From: an uncultured Lachnospiraceae bacterium
GTDB lineage: Bacteria; Bacillota; Clostridia; Lachnospirales; Lachnospiraceae
Direction: 5' to 3'
NCBI GenBank assembly: GCA_946403075.1
Contig: CAMIYN010000007.1
Location: 1 to 50,092 of the forward strand
DNA: 50,092 nt
Part shown: positions 36,105 through 44,834 of the stretch, in pieces
Layout: each line of letters starts with the position of its first letter
Numbering within the stretch: position 1 is the first letter of the stretch
Made by a program: the position numbers and the translations under genes
The notes under the pieces: generated by a model
Told to the model about the DNA's origin: nothing
Seen by the model: only the letters and a program-made list of their open reading frames with translations
Databases searched by the model: none

Positions 36105-37277
36105 ATGGACTTTTATTTTTATTTAGCTGTTGCTTTATTTTTAGGTTTGCTTTTTGCAAAAGTTGTTAATTTTTTTAAATTACCAAATGTCACAGGATAT
36201 TTACTTGCAGGTCTTGTAGCAGGACCTAATTTTTTTAATTTACTAAAAAGTGAGATTACATCACAGGTAGCCATACTTGCAACGGTTGCTCTTGGGTTTA
36301 TTGCATTTTCAATAGGAAATGAATTCAAAATTTCTCATATAAAAAAAATTGGGAAAAGAGTAATATTTATAACCATATGTGAATCATTTGGAGCAATAAT
36401 TTTTGTATCTCTTGGATTAATGCTTGCAGGATTTGATAAAGCAGCAAGTTTAACTCTAAGTGCAATGGCTGCATCGACTGCACCTGCTGCTACTTTATTG
36501 GTAGTAAAGCAATATAAAGCAAAAGGTCCAGTCACAGATAATTTACTTCCAGTTGTTGCTATGGATGATGCAGTAGGTTTAATTACATATTCAATATGTG
36601 TGGCATTTGCAAAAGTTTTGATAGATAGCAATGCAGAATTAACTATAGGAATAATTATTAATCCTTTAATAAAAATTTTCACATCACTTCTTGTAGGTAT
36701 AGTGATAGGTTATGTGATAAGTATTTTACATCATGGGTTTAATGATAAAACGAGCAAGTTGGTTTTATCGATATCTGCAATAATGATAGGTTTATATTTA
36801 TCAGAAAAATTTTCATTATCACAGCTGTTGGTTTGTATGGCAATAGGAGCAAGTTTTGTAAATTTTAGAAATGATGGAATCGAGACAATTAAAATTGTAG
36901 AAGAATTTACCCCACCGATATTTTTGTTATTTTTTGTAATATCAGGTGCAGAATTAAATATTTCGTTATTGCCAAAGGTTGGAATGTATGGAATAATTTA
37001 TATTGTATTAAGAGTGATAGGGAAATATGTTGGGACTTATTGTGGTAGCAGCATAGTAAAAGCAGATAAAAATGTAAAAAAGTATTTGGGACTTGCATTA
37101 GTTCCACAAGCAGGAGTTGCGATAGGATTATCACAAATGGCATTGAAAGAATTGCCACAATTTGGAAAAGAGTTGCAAGCAATAATTTTATCAGCAACTC
37201 TCGTATATGAATTGACAGGACCAATAATCACAAAAATTGCATTAAAAAAAGCAAAAGAAATATCAAATGAAAAATAA
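36105..37277 (+). CDS. Cation:proton antiporter, CPA2 family
   Basis: A 390-residue protein made almost wholly of transmembrane helices (about 12). It begins FYFYLAVALFLGLLFAKVVN and has the CPA2 features KLPNVTGYLLAGLVAGPNFF near 28-47 and LSAMAASTAPAATLLVVKQY near 118-137. MDDAVGLITYSICVAFA near 153 carries the ion-binding Asp pair. It should exchange Na+ or K+ for protons. It lacks the C-terminal TrkA-N (KTN) regulatory domains found in KefB/KefC. It is 23 bases upstream of an SNF-type transporter, so the pair may be co-transcribed. Confidence 0.88.
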   Translation: MDFYFYLAVALFLGLLFAKVVNFFKLPNVTGYLLAGLVAGPNFFNLLKSEITSQVAILATVALGFIAFSIGNEFKISHIKKIGKRVIFITICESFGAIIFVSLGLMLAGFDKAASLTLSAMAASTAPAATLLVVKQYKAKGPVTDNLLPVVAMDDAVGLITYSICVAFAKVLIDSNAELTIGIIINPLIKIFTSLLVGIVIGYVISILHHGFNDKTSKLVLSISAIMIGLYLSEKFSLSQLLVCMAIGASFVNFRNDGIETIKIVEEFTPPIFLLFFVISGAELNISLLPKVGMYGIIYIVLRVIGKYVGTYCGSSIVKADKNVKKYLGLALVPQAGVAIGLSQMALKELPQFGKELQAIILSATLVYELTGPIITKIALKKAKEISNEK

Positions 37278-37300
37278 ATTAAAATTAGTAAAGGAGCAAT

Positions 37301-38650
37301 ATGGTTAGAGAAAATTTTAAATCAAGAGTTGGGTTTATCCTTGTAAGTGCAGGATGTGCTATAGGGATAGGAAATGTATGGAAATTTCCTTATGTAACAG
37401 GTGAAAATGGTGGTGGAGTTTTTGTTCTATTTTATTTATTATTTTTACTCATAATGGGGGTTCCAATTTTGACTATGGAATATGCAGTGGGTAGAGCAAG
37501 TAAAAAGAGCATAGTTGGTGCATATAGGATGCTTGAAGCAAAAAATACAAAATGGCATATTCATGGATATTTTTGTATATTAGGTTGCTTGATTCTTATG
37601 ATGTATTATACAACTGTGTCAGGTTGGATGTTAAATTATTTTGTAAAATTTTTCACAAATGCATTTAATTCTATAGATGGTGTAGAGGGTGTGTTTGGAA
37701 GTATGCTTGCAAATCCTATAGAGATGACTACATTTATGGCAATTACTGTTATATTGGGGATAATTGTTTGTAGTTTTGGTTTGCAATCAGGACTTGAGAA
37801 AGTTGCAAAAGTTATGATGGGAATGCTACTTGTATTAATTGTAGTTCTTGCTTGTCATTCACTAACTTTGAGCAAGGCTATTGATGGGGTTAAGTTTTAT
37901 TTATTGCCTGATTTTGAAACTGCAAATAAAGTAGGATTAGGGAAGATCATAACACAGGCAATGAATCAAAGTTTCTTTACACTTTCACTTGGTGTTGCAG
38001 CAATGGAAATTTTTGGTTCATATATGGACAAAAAAAATACATTGACAAGTGAAGCTGTTAGAGTTTGCTTACTTGATACTTTTGTTGCAATCATATCTGG
38101 GCTCATAATTTTCCCTGCCTGTTTTTCATTTGGGATAAATGCAGATGCTGGTCCATCATTAATATTTATAACTCTTCCAAAAGTATTTTTAAATATGCCA
38201 TTTGGTAGAATATGGGGGACATTATTTTTTGCATTTATGACTTTTGCAAGTTTTTCTACAGTGATTGCAGTATTTGAAAATTTAATAGCATTTTTGATAG
38301 ATGAATTTAATTTTAGTAGAAAAAAAGCAAGTCTAGTATGGCTCATCTTAATTTTAGTTTTAAGTATGCCATGTGTTTTGGGTTATAATATTTTATCAAA
38401 TGTTAGGTTTATGGGGGGGACTAAAGATATACTTGATTTTGAAGATTTTATAGTAAGTAATTTACTACTTCCTATAGGCTCACTCATTTTCTTATTATTT
38501 TGTTCTTTCAAATTTGGATGGGGATTTGATAAATATATAGAAGAATGCAATACAGGTAATGGTATAAAATTGAAAAAAGGTTTTGCATTTTATTTTAAAT
38601 TTATTTTACCTATATTAATACTTATAATTATAATACAGGGGTTGAAGTAG
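37301..38650 (+). CDS. Sodium-dependent transporter, SNF (neurotransmitter:sodium symporter) family
   Basis: A 449-residue, 11-12 helix protein. The N-terminal FKSRVGFILVSAGCAIGIGN and VWKFPYVTGENGGGVF contain the sodium and substrate-binding unwound helix 1 of LeuT-like symporters. GVPILTMEYAVGRASKKS lies near 48, QSFFTLSLGVAAMEIFGSYM near 221, and the later FASFSTVIAVFENLIAFLID matches the family. It likely imports an amino acid with Na+. AAAGGAGC sits before ATG 37301. The adjacent upstream gene is a cation antiporter that could help maintain the Na+ gradient. Confidence 0.93.
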   Translation: MVRENFKSRVGFILVSAGCAIGIGNVWKFPYVTGENGGGVFVLFYLLFLLIMGVPILTMEYAVGRASKKSIVGAYRMLEAKNTKWHIHGYFCILGCLILMMYYTTVSGWMLNYFVKFFTNAFNSIDGVEGVFGSMLANPIEMTTFMAITVILGIIVCSFGLQSGLEKVAKVMMGMLLVLIVVLACHSLTLSKAIDGVKFYLLPDFETANKVGLGKIITQAMNQSFFTLSLGVAAMEIFGSYMDKKNTLTSEAVRVCLLDTFVAIISGLIIFPACFSFGINADAGPSLIFITLPKVFLNMPFGRIWGTLFFAFMTFASFSTVIAVFENLIAFLIDEFNFSRKKASLVWLILILVLSMPCVLGYNILSNVRFMGGTKDILDFEDFIVSNLLLPIGSLIFLLFCSFKFGWGFDKYIEECNTGNGIKLKKGFAFYFKFILPILILIIIIQGLK

Positions 38651-38855
38651 AAAGTATTAAAAATATAAATTTTGAAATTTAACTATATGGGATATTATTC
38701 AATGAAAGTTCATGCCTTAGGCAAAAATTTGGGACTTCAATATATTTTTTTGGGAAACCTATTTATGTTTCATAGGTTGAAGACAAAACAAATATAGAGT
38801 AATACATTTAAAAATCAAATATAATTAGTTTCTATAAAGGAGCGAAGAATTAGTT

Positions 38856-39545
38856 ATGAAGTATAAAATTGAAGGTCAAAATTTTCCTGTGTTGATTTGC
38901 ACTTTAGATAATGGGGAAGCAATGATAACACAAAGTGGAAGTATGGCTTGGATGAGTCCAAGTATTGATATGAAAACTGAAGGTGGTGGTGGCATAGGAG
39001 GTGCATTTAGTAGAATGTTATCAGGAGAGTCAATTTTTAGAAATGTTTATACATCCAATAAAAATGATTCTATGATAGCATTTAGTGTAAGTGCACCAGG
39101 ACAAATCGTACCTGTTGAGATAACACAAAATAGACCACTCATAGTTCAAAAGAGATCTTTTTTAGCTTCAACTACTGGTGTCACTACAAAGGTATATTTT
39201 AATAAAAAAATAAGGACAGGCTTTTTTGGTGGTGAAGGTTTTATAATGCAAGAGATTTCGGGTAATGGAATTGTGTTTATTGAGATTTTTGGATCAGCAA
39301 TAGAATATAATTTAAAAAATAATGAGAGCTTGCTGGTTGATACAGGTAGTCTTGCATTTATGGATTCTACTTGTACTATGGACATTCAAATTGTTAAAGG
39401 TATAAAAAATATACTATTTGGTGGAGAAGGACTATTTCTTACAAATATCAAAGGACCTGGGAAAGTGGCTTTACAGACTATGCAAATATCAGAATTAGCA
39501 AATTTAATAATACCATTCTTGCCAGAAAAAAGGAGTAATTCATAA
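38856..39545 (+). CDS. AIM24 / TIGR00266 family protein
   Basis: A 229-residue beta-rich protein. It has the family motifs: GEAMITQSGSMAWMSPSIDM near residue 27, then TEGGGGIGGAFSRMLSGES near 49, APGQIVPVEI near 81, GFFGGEGFIMQEISGNGIVF near 123 and GGEGLFLTNIKGPG near 192. AIM24-type proteins form a beta-prism-like fold. They are widespread in bacteria but their role is not established (the yeast namesake is mitochondrial). AAAGGAGC lies upstream of ATG 38856. It is monocistronic by position, and a terminator lies at 39698. Confidence 0.92.
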   Translation: MKYKIEGQNFPVLICTLDNGEAMITQSGSMAWMSPSIDMKTEGGGGIGGAFSRMLSGESIFRNVYTSNKNDSMIAFSVSAPGQIVPVEITQNRPLIVQKRSFLASTTGVTTKVYFNKKIRTGFFGGEGFIMQEISGNGIVFIEIFGSAIEYNLKNNESLLVDTGSLAFMDSTCTMDIQIVKGIKNILFGGEGLFLTNIKGPGKVALQTMQISELANLIIPFLPEKRSNS

Positions 39546-39592
39546 ATCAAATTTATAAAAATTTTGAAATAAGTTTTCAAAAAAAATTAAAA

Positions 39593-39625
39593 ATTAAATA
39601 TTAAATATTAAATATTAAATATTAT
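39593..39625. repeat. Heptanucleotide tandem repeat (ATTAAAT)n
   Basis: Four perfect copies of ATTAAAT (39593-39620) followed by ATTAT, just after the AIM24 gene. A short slippage-prone tract in non-coding DNA. Confidence 0.8.
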
Positions 39626-39697
39626 AAGATCTAATTGATGGATTAAAATAAAATATATTAATATTATAAAAAATTTCTAAAAATAATATTATTTGTT

Positions 39698-39733
39698 AAA
39701 AAAATATGAGATTTATAGTCTCATATTTTTTTT
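39698..39733 (+). terminator. Terminator upstream of the Tad locus
   Basis: ATATGAGA (39704-39711) pairs with TCTCATAT (39719-39726) around a seven-base loop, flanked by an A run and a T run that extend the stem. The A/T flanks make it usable in both directions. Confidence 0.8.
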
Positions 39734-39825
39734 GTTGATATTATCAAAATAAAGGGAATTAAAATTTATAAATAAAATAAATAATATAATACAAAATGCA
39801 GTGTAGACAAATTAAAAAAGGAGGA

Positions 39826-40250
39826 ATGCGATATATTTCAATTTGCAACCACAATTTTAACTCTTGCATATTTTGACTTTAAACACTATAAAATTCCCTA
39901 ATGCAATTATTAATTTTAACCTAATGGTTAATTATCTATCATATCCAATAATTAATAATTTTAAGAGTGTCTTTATAAGAAAGAGTATTGTTAGTTTGGT
40001 AGTATTTATATTGATACAAGTGTTGTTTTATTTACTTTCAAAATTTATTAAGTTTTATGCTGGAGATAGAAAATTGTTTGGACTAGTTTTTTATATGATG
40101 GGAATTAATGCAGGTCTTTGGATACTTTTTATATCACTAATATTATCATTATTTCCGTTGAGCTTTGGGGTAAAAAAAGTTCCAATGGCAGTATTTGTCT
40201 TATCAGGCTACATTGCATTTTGTTTATTTGCTAATTGGGGGAGTATTTAA
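39826..40250 (+). pseudogene. TadV/CpaA-like prepilin peptidase, frameshifted
   Basis: The downstream frame gives an A24-type peptidase: PNAIINFNLMVNYLSYPIIN, then KFIKFYAGDRKLFGLVFYMM (second catalytic Asp in AGDRKL) and KKVPMAVFVLSGYIAFCLF. The N-terminal part is in another frame: DIFQFATTILTLAYFDFKHY then KIP and a stop at 39899. It has the first catalytic Asp in FDFKHYKIPN. Frames must shift near 39890-39898, and again between the AGGAGG/ATG at 39818-39828 and residue 2 or so. The peptidase would cleave the Flp prepilin leader in the membrane. It is the first gene of the Tad operon. A later internal start (TTG 39864, ATG 39924) would lack the first Asp. Sequencing error is the alternative. 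Confidence 0.7.
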
Positions 40251-41170
40251 TGAAGGAAAAGATTTGTTTGTATGATGTAGATAATGTATATGGTAAAAAG
40301 TTTTGTAATACGGCTACAAAAATACTTGGTGATAATTTTATTTTTATGTATTTTAAAAATATAAAAGCACTAAAAGAATTTGCTACTGAAAATAAAATTA
40401 CTGGGATAATATGTCCTACGTTTTCGATAGAAGAAATTAGGGAAATTGATGTTGATAGATTTTATGCATTGAGTGAGACAAATGTTGAAACATATGAAGA
40501 AGGTAAAACTAAATTTATTTATAAATATCAAAAATTAAATAATATTTTGAAAATCATAGATAGAGATAGAGAACTCGTAAATGGTAAAAATAAAATAATT
40601 AGTGGTAAATCAAAATTAGTGATTTTTTATACAGAGAAGAAAATATCAAAAAGTGATGAGATAATAAAAAAGATAGCAAAATCTATATCAAAGACAAAAA
40701 CTGTTCTACTCATATATCTTGATGAATTTGAAAATTATAAATCATATAAAGGGATATCTAACATAATTTATTTGTATAAAGAAAATAACTTAAATATAGA
40801 TGGTATAAGACATGAAATTGAGTTAGATAAAATGATAAATGTAGATATAATACACTCAGTGACTTATCCTGATGATTTTAATGTAATCACAAATATTGAT
40901 TTAAGTAATATTGTAAATTATATAAGGAATTTAGATTATGATTATTTACTTATATCAACTGACGAATCTTATGTGAAAAATCAATATGTTTTGCAAGATG
41001 CAGACCTTATAATAACAATAAGAGATGAGAACATTAGTGGCAACATTTTTAAATCATATATAAAGTCACAAAATATAATTAACATAAATAAAATTACAGA
41101 GTTTGTAGTTGACAAGACAAAAAGAAACCAAGTCTCAACATTTGTAAAAGGATTGATAAATGGAAAATAG
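40250..41170 (+). CDS. TadZ/CpaE-like protein, apparently lacking the Walker A motif
   Basis: A 306-residue protein. The N-terminal 100 residues look like a receiver-like domain (KICLYDVDNVYGKKFCNTAT, then IICPTFSIEEI). The rest follows the ParA/MinD-like layout of CpaE/TadZ, with KSKLVIFYTEKKISKSDEII near 123 where family members have a KGGxGKT-type loop. That loop is not recognisable here. DYDYLLIS near 229 and DADLIITI near 248 fit later ParA strands. TadZ localises the pilus machine at the pole. ATG 40250 is chosen because GGGGGAG at 40237-40242 is seven bases upstream and the previous stop overlaps it. The next gene, the TadA ATPase, overlaps by 11 bases. Confidence 0.68.
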   Translation: MKEKICLYDVDNVYGKKFCNTATKILGDNFIFMYFKNIKALKEFATENKITGIICPTFSIEEIREIDVDRFYALSETNVETYEEGKTKFIYKYQKLNNILKIIDRDRELVNGKNKIISGKSKLVIFYTEKKISKSDEIIKKIAKSISKTKTVLLIYLDEFENYKSYKGISNIIYLYKENNLNIDGIRHEIELDKMINVDIIHSVTYPDDFNVITNIDLSNIVNYIRNLDYDYLLISTDESYVKNQYVLQDADLIITIRDENISGNIFKSYIKSQNIININKITEFVVDKTKRNQVSTFVKGLINGK

Positions 41171-42329
41171 AGTAAAGAATAGAATAAAGGATTTAATATT
41201 AGATGATATAAATAATAATATGTATGTAGAAGATAGTGACATAATTAAGTGTATTGATAAAAACATTAATGATTATATAATAGAAAATCCAATTAGTCTA
41301 AGAGAAAAAATACAATTACAAAAGACAATATATAATAGTATTAAAAAACTAGATATTTTGACAGAGTTATTGGAAGATAAAACTATAAAAGAAATCATGA
41401 TAAATTCATTTAATGAAATATTTATAGATAAAAATGGCAAATATAAAAAATGGGAAAAGACTTTTGAAAATATAGACCAACTAGAAAATATTATACAACA
41501 AATTGTAAGTAAGATTAATAGAATTGTAAATGTATCAAATCCTATAGTCGATGCAAGACTTGAGGATGGTTCAAGAGTACATATAGTTTTACCCCCAATA
41601 GCATTAAAAGGACCTTGTGTAACTATAAGAAAATTTCCTGAAAGGCTTAATATGAAAAAGTTAATAGAATATGAATCCCTTGATAAAAGCACAGCAGATT
41701 TCTTGGGAGTATTGGTGAAAAGTGGTTATAACATTTTTATATCAGGTGGAACGGGGAGTGGGAAAACTACTTTTTTAAATGCATTATCTGAGTTTATACC
41801 AGAAGATGATAGAGTTATAACGATAGAAGATAGTGCTGAATTAAATATTAGCAATGTAAAAAATTTGGTCTCACTTGAAACGAGAGATAAAAATGTAGAA
41901 GGCGAAGGAGAGATAAATATATCGATGCTTATAAAGGCATCACTTAGAATGAATCCTGACAGAATAATTGTAGGGGAAGTAAGGGGAAAAGAAGCTTTTG
42001 ATATGCTGCAAGCAATGAATACAGGTCATGACGGTTCAATATCCACGGGTCATGCTAATAGTGCATATGATATGCTATCGAGATTAGAAACTATGGTTTT
42101 GATGGCAGAAAATTTGCCACTAAGAGCAATAAGACAGCAAATTGCAAGTAGCATTGACATAATTATTCATTTGACAAAACTAAAGTCCAAGAAGAGAATA
42201 GTTCAAGAAATAATAGAGTTGGAAGGTTTAGAAGATGAAAACTATAAAACAAATACACTTTTCAGATTTGATGGGAAAAGTCTTAAAAAATATAACGAGC
42301 TTAAAAATAGAGGAAAGATTAATACATAA
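41160..42329 (+). CDS. tadA: TadA/CpaF secretion ATPase
   Basis: A 389-residue hexameric ATPase that powers Flp pilus assembly. The N-terminal domain includes DKTIKEIMINSFNEIFIDKN. SRVHIVLPPIALKGPCVTIR lies near 137, Walker A ISGGTGSGKTTFLNALSE near 194, and the Asp box VITIEDSAELNI near 220. Walker B lies in SLRMNPDRIIVGEVRGKEAF near 262, followed by the His box STGHANSAYDMLSRLE. All motifs are intact. It overlaps tadZ upstream and tadB downstream, consistent with a tightly coupled operon. Confidence 0.95.
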   Translation: MENRVKNRIKDLILDDINNNMYVEDSDIIKCIDKNINDYIIENPISLREKIQLQKTIYNSIKKLDILTELLEDKTIKEIMINSFNEIFIDKNGKYKKWEKTFENIDQLENIIQQIVSKINRIVNVSNPIVDARLEDGSRVHIVLPPIALKGPCVTIRKFPERLNMKKLIEYESLDKSTADFLGVLVKSGYNIFISGGTGSGKTTFLNALSEFIPEDDRVITIEDSAELNISNVKNLVSLETRDKNVEGEGEINISMLIKASLRMNPDRIIVGEVRGKEAFDMLQAMNTGHDGSISTGHANSAYDMLSRLETMVLMAENLPLRAIRQQIASSIDIIIHLTKLKSKKRIVQEIIELEGLEDENYKTNTLFRFDGKSLKKYNELKNRGKINT

Positions 42330-43062
42330 TTATGATGCATATTATTTAAATTTTTCTGATTTGTTTGAAAATGCTGGAAAGATTTTTTTTATAATGATTC
42401 TTGCAATATTTTCATTTTATAAAAGTTTTATTCTGATAATTCTTTCAGTGCCTATAGCTTTTATATATCCATTTTTCATAAAGGACAAATTGATAAAGAA
42501 GAGAAAAGAGAAAATAATGTTAGAGTTTAAAGATTTTTTAAGAGCAATACAGACTTTGCTTGATGCATCTTACTCACTAGAAAATAGTTTTTTGTTATGT
42601 GTAAATGAACTTGTAATGCTGCATGGGAATAATTCATTATTTGTAAGAGAACTTAGAGATATGAATAAAAAAATAAAAATGAATATTCCTATTGAAATGG
42701 TTTTTAATAGTTTTTCAAATAGAGTAAAGGTGGAAGAGATATCTGATTTCTCCGAAATGCTAACAATAATAAAGAGAATGGGTGGAAATGTAAACAAAAT
42801 AATCAAAAATACTATACAGGTAATAAATGACAAAATCGAAATAGAAGCAGAGATAAAAACTTTGACTGCTGAAAAACAATTTGAACAAAGCATAATGAAT
42901 ATTTTACCCTTTTTGATAATTATATATATGAATTTTACATCAAGTGAGTTTTTAAGTCCACTCTATACAACACTTTTGGGCAGGTTGTTGATGACCATCT
43001 TTTTAGTAATATATATTTTTGCAATAAGAACCTCTAAAAAAATATTAGATATAGAAGTATAG
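42235..43062 (+). CDS. tadB: TadB-like inner-membrane platform protein
   Basis: A 275-residue protein with a T2SSF (GspF) domain at about 95-235 (EFKDFLRAIQTLLDASYSLE, then SEMLTIIKRMGGNVNKIIKN). Transmembrane helices lie near 50-85 (two) and near 222-268 (two), the usual TadB topology. TadB and TadC form the membrane platform driven by TadA. ATG 42235 overlaps tadA by 95 bases, more than usual. The first 25 residues are not clearly conserved, so translation might begin later, but I see no better ribosome site. Confidence 0.85.
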   Translation: MKTIKQIHFSDLMGKVLKNITSLKIEERLIHNYDAYYLNFSDLFENAGKIFFIMILAIFSFYKSFILIILSVPIAFIYPFFIKDKLIKKRKEKIMLEFKDFLRAIQTLLDASYSLENSFLLCVNELVMLHGNNSLFVRELRDMNKKIKMNIPIEMVFNSFSNRVKVEEISDFSEMLTIIKRMGGNVNKIIKNTIQVINDKIEIEAEIKTLTAEKQFEQSIMNILPFLIIIYMNFTSSEFLSPLYTTLLGRLLMTIFLVIYIFAIRTSKKILDIEV

Positions 43063-43064
43063 TT

Positions 43065-44426
43065 ATGATGAATAATTTTTTTAAAAAACCCCAAGTTCAT
43101 ATAATTAGAACTCATATAAAAACTTTAAAGGATGAAATAACAGCTTGCCCAATTTTTAAAAAGTTTAAAGAGAATCAAAAGAGAAATATTTATATTTTGT
43201 TAATTACCCTAATGTTTTTAGTGCTTTATGTTTTTTTTGGAAGAGATAAAATATTGTATGATGGAAACAAATTAAGTAGAGCCACTGTGGGTGGAAATAA
43301 TAAAATCTATAACTTTTATGGGATTATAGATAATAAAAAGTTTGACATAAGTGCAATTGTAAGTCCTAAAAGATATTCAGTGGATGAAGCAAATAATTTA
43401 TTTAAAAAATGTTTTGATGAAATATTAATAAATGCACTTGGGGAAAATGATGACTATTTTAACATAAGATTTGATTTGGATTTAAAGAGTGATTTGGGAC
43501 AAGGTATAACTGCAGAGTGGAGATTTATACCAGATGAAAAGGATTCAACATTATATTATAAGTATTTAACTTTGATAGATAAGTATGGAAAAGTTTACAA
43601 CAATAATTTATCAGAGAATGATGTAGTAAGTGGAAGTTTAGAAGTGCAATTTTCTACTCTTGTAAGTGGCATAGATGAAAAATATAAATCAAATAAATTT
43701 GTAATACCTATAAAAATTAAAAAAAGATTAATAGATAGTTTTGAATCGGTAAAATTAAAATTATTTGATGAGATTAGTAGTATTGATAAAAGTAGTCAAG
43801 GATTAGAAAGCCTGGTTTTGCCAAAAAAGATAGATGGTTTCATCATTAATTATAGAGAAAAATTTGATTACACCATATTGATAATTGTGGCTTTTGGAAT
43901 TTCATTAATATTTTTGTTTACATATAGAGATAAATATAATGTAGAAAAAGAAGAAAAGAATTTGAAAAAGGGATTAATACTTGATTACCCACAGTTAATA
44001 ACAAAATCACTTTTATATATAGGTGCGGGGATGTCAATTAGAAATGCACTTATTAGAATAGCAGATAATTATAACAAAAATGTTAGAGATACAAAAACAG
44101 TTAGGATATTGCCTACAAAACTTGAAAAAATGAAAATGAAATTAGTAAATGGAATTAGCGAAGTTGTTGCTTTGGAAGAATTGTCAAAAGAAATAGATGA
44201 TAGAAATTATACAAGATTTTTTAATATATTAATCCAAAATATCAAAAATGGAAATAAAGATTTAAAAATGATACTTGAAATAGAAATGGGGGATGCACTT
44301 TATGAGAGAAAAATGAATGCAAAAAGATTGGCAGAGGAAGCATCAACAAAATTGGTATTACCACTTATGCTTATTTTTGGAATAATAATGGCAGTTATCA
44401 TAATCCCAGCATTTATGAATATGTAG
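43065..44426 (+). CDS. tadC: TadC-like platform protein with an extracytoplasmic insert
   Basis: A 453-residue protein. A first transmembrane helix (about 47-63, YILLITLMFLVLYVFF) is followed by a soluble, probably extracytoplasmic region of about 200 residues (GNKLSRATVGGNNKIYNFYG to about 265). A second helix near 273-290 follows. The C-terminal T2SSF-like domain (DYPQLITKSLLYIGAGMSIR, then FNILIQNIKNGNKDLKMIL) ends with a helix LVLPLMLIFGIIMAVIIIPA. The C-terminal half matches TadC. The long insert is seen in Firmicute Tad loci but not in the classical protein. It starts two bases after tadB. Confidence 0.8.
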   Translation: MMNNFFKKPQVHIIRTHIKTLKDEITACPIFKKFKENQKRNIYILLITLMFLVLYVFFGRDKILYDGNKLSRATVGGNNKIYNFYGIIDNKKFDISAIVSPKRYSVDEANNLFKKCFDEILINALGENDDYFNIRFDLDLKSDLGQGITAEWRFIPDEKDSTLYYKYLTLIDKYGKVYNNNLSENDVVSGSLEVQFSTLVSGIDEKYKSNKFVIPIKIKKRLIDSFESVKLKLFDEISSIDKSSQGLESLVLPKKIDGFIINYREKFDYTILIIVAFGISLIFLFTYRDKYNVEKEEKNLKKGLILDYPQLITKSLLYIGAGMSIRNALIRIADNYNKNVRDTKTVRILPTKLEKMKMKLVNGISEVVALEELSKEIDDRNYTRFFNILIQNIKNGNKDLKMILEIEMGDALYERKMNAKRLAEEASTKLVLPLMLIFGIIMAVIIIPAFMNM

Positions 44427-44585
44427 GGGCAGATACATAGAAACTAAGAATTGCGAGCCCTATGTCATGTGGTAGTAGGGATGAAAGGGAAAATGTAGGA
44501 GGCAAAAGGAAAACAAGTAGGGGCGAAAGGGAAAAAAGTAGGGGCGAACCATCGGGAGCCCATGAAAAAATATAAAAGGAGAATA
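44427..44585 (+). repeat. Dispersed GTAGGGGCGAA repeats between tadC and flp
   Basis: Four to five degenerate units: GTAGGGGCAGATACATAG, GCGAGCCC, GTAGGAGGCAAAAGG, GTAGGGGCGAAAGGG and, best, GTAGGGGCGAACCATCGGG followed by AGCCC. They are in the same orientation as the operon. They interrupt an otherwise nearly gapless operon exactly before the pilin gene. Confidence 0.75.
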
Positions 44586-44590
44586 AAGAA

Positions 44591-44833
44591 ATGAAAAAAA
44601 TAATAAATTTTAAAAATTTTATAGCAAAAAAATTTAAAATTGTAAAATTGAATTTGGATTATGAATTATATAATTATTTTAATGATGAGACAGGTGCAGG
44701 GGTTATAGAGTTAGTATTAATTCTCGTGGTTTTGATTGGACTTGTCATAGTATTTAAAGATAAAATTGGAACATTACTTGAAGGAATTTTCACTAATATA
44801 AATAAATCGGCAGATAGTATATACAATAATTAA
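44591..44833 (+). CDS. flp: Flp-type IVb pilin (Flp1-like)
   Basis: An 80-residue prepilin: a basic N-terminal leader, then NDETGAGVIELVLILVVLIG and LVIVFKDKIGTLLEGIFTNI. The GxGxxE-like site before a long hydrophobic helix is typical of Flp1 pilins in Firmicutes. A prepilin peptidase would cleave near the Gly-Ala-Gly before VIE, and the mature helix would assemble into the fibre. AAAGGAG lies upstream of ATG 44591. It is the major-subunit gene of the locus and is the only gene in it preceded by a sizeable intergenic repeat region. Confidence 0.88.
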   Translation: MKKIINFKNFIAKKFKIVKLNLDYELYNYFNDETGAGVIELVLILVVLIGLVIVFKDKIGTLLEGIFTNINKSADSIYNN

Positions 44834-44834
44834 G

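Noticed and set aside
37966-38346. Minus-strand open frame of 126 codons opposite the SNF transporter
   Set aside because: It is a shadow frame of a well-conserved transporter with no independent support.
38753-38779. Hairpin AACCTAT...ATAGGTT after the SNF transporter
   Set aside because: The stem is short and no T tract follows, so a terminator call is not justified.
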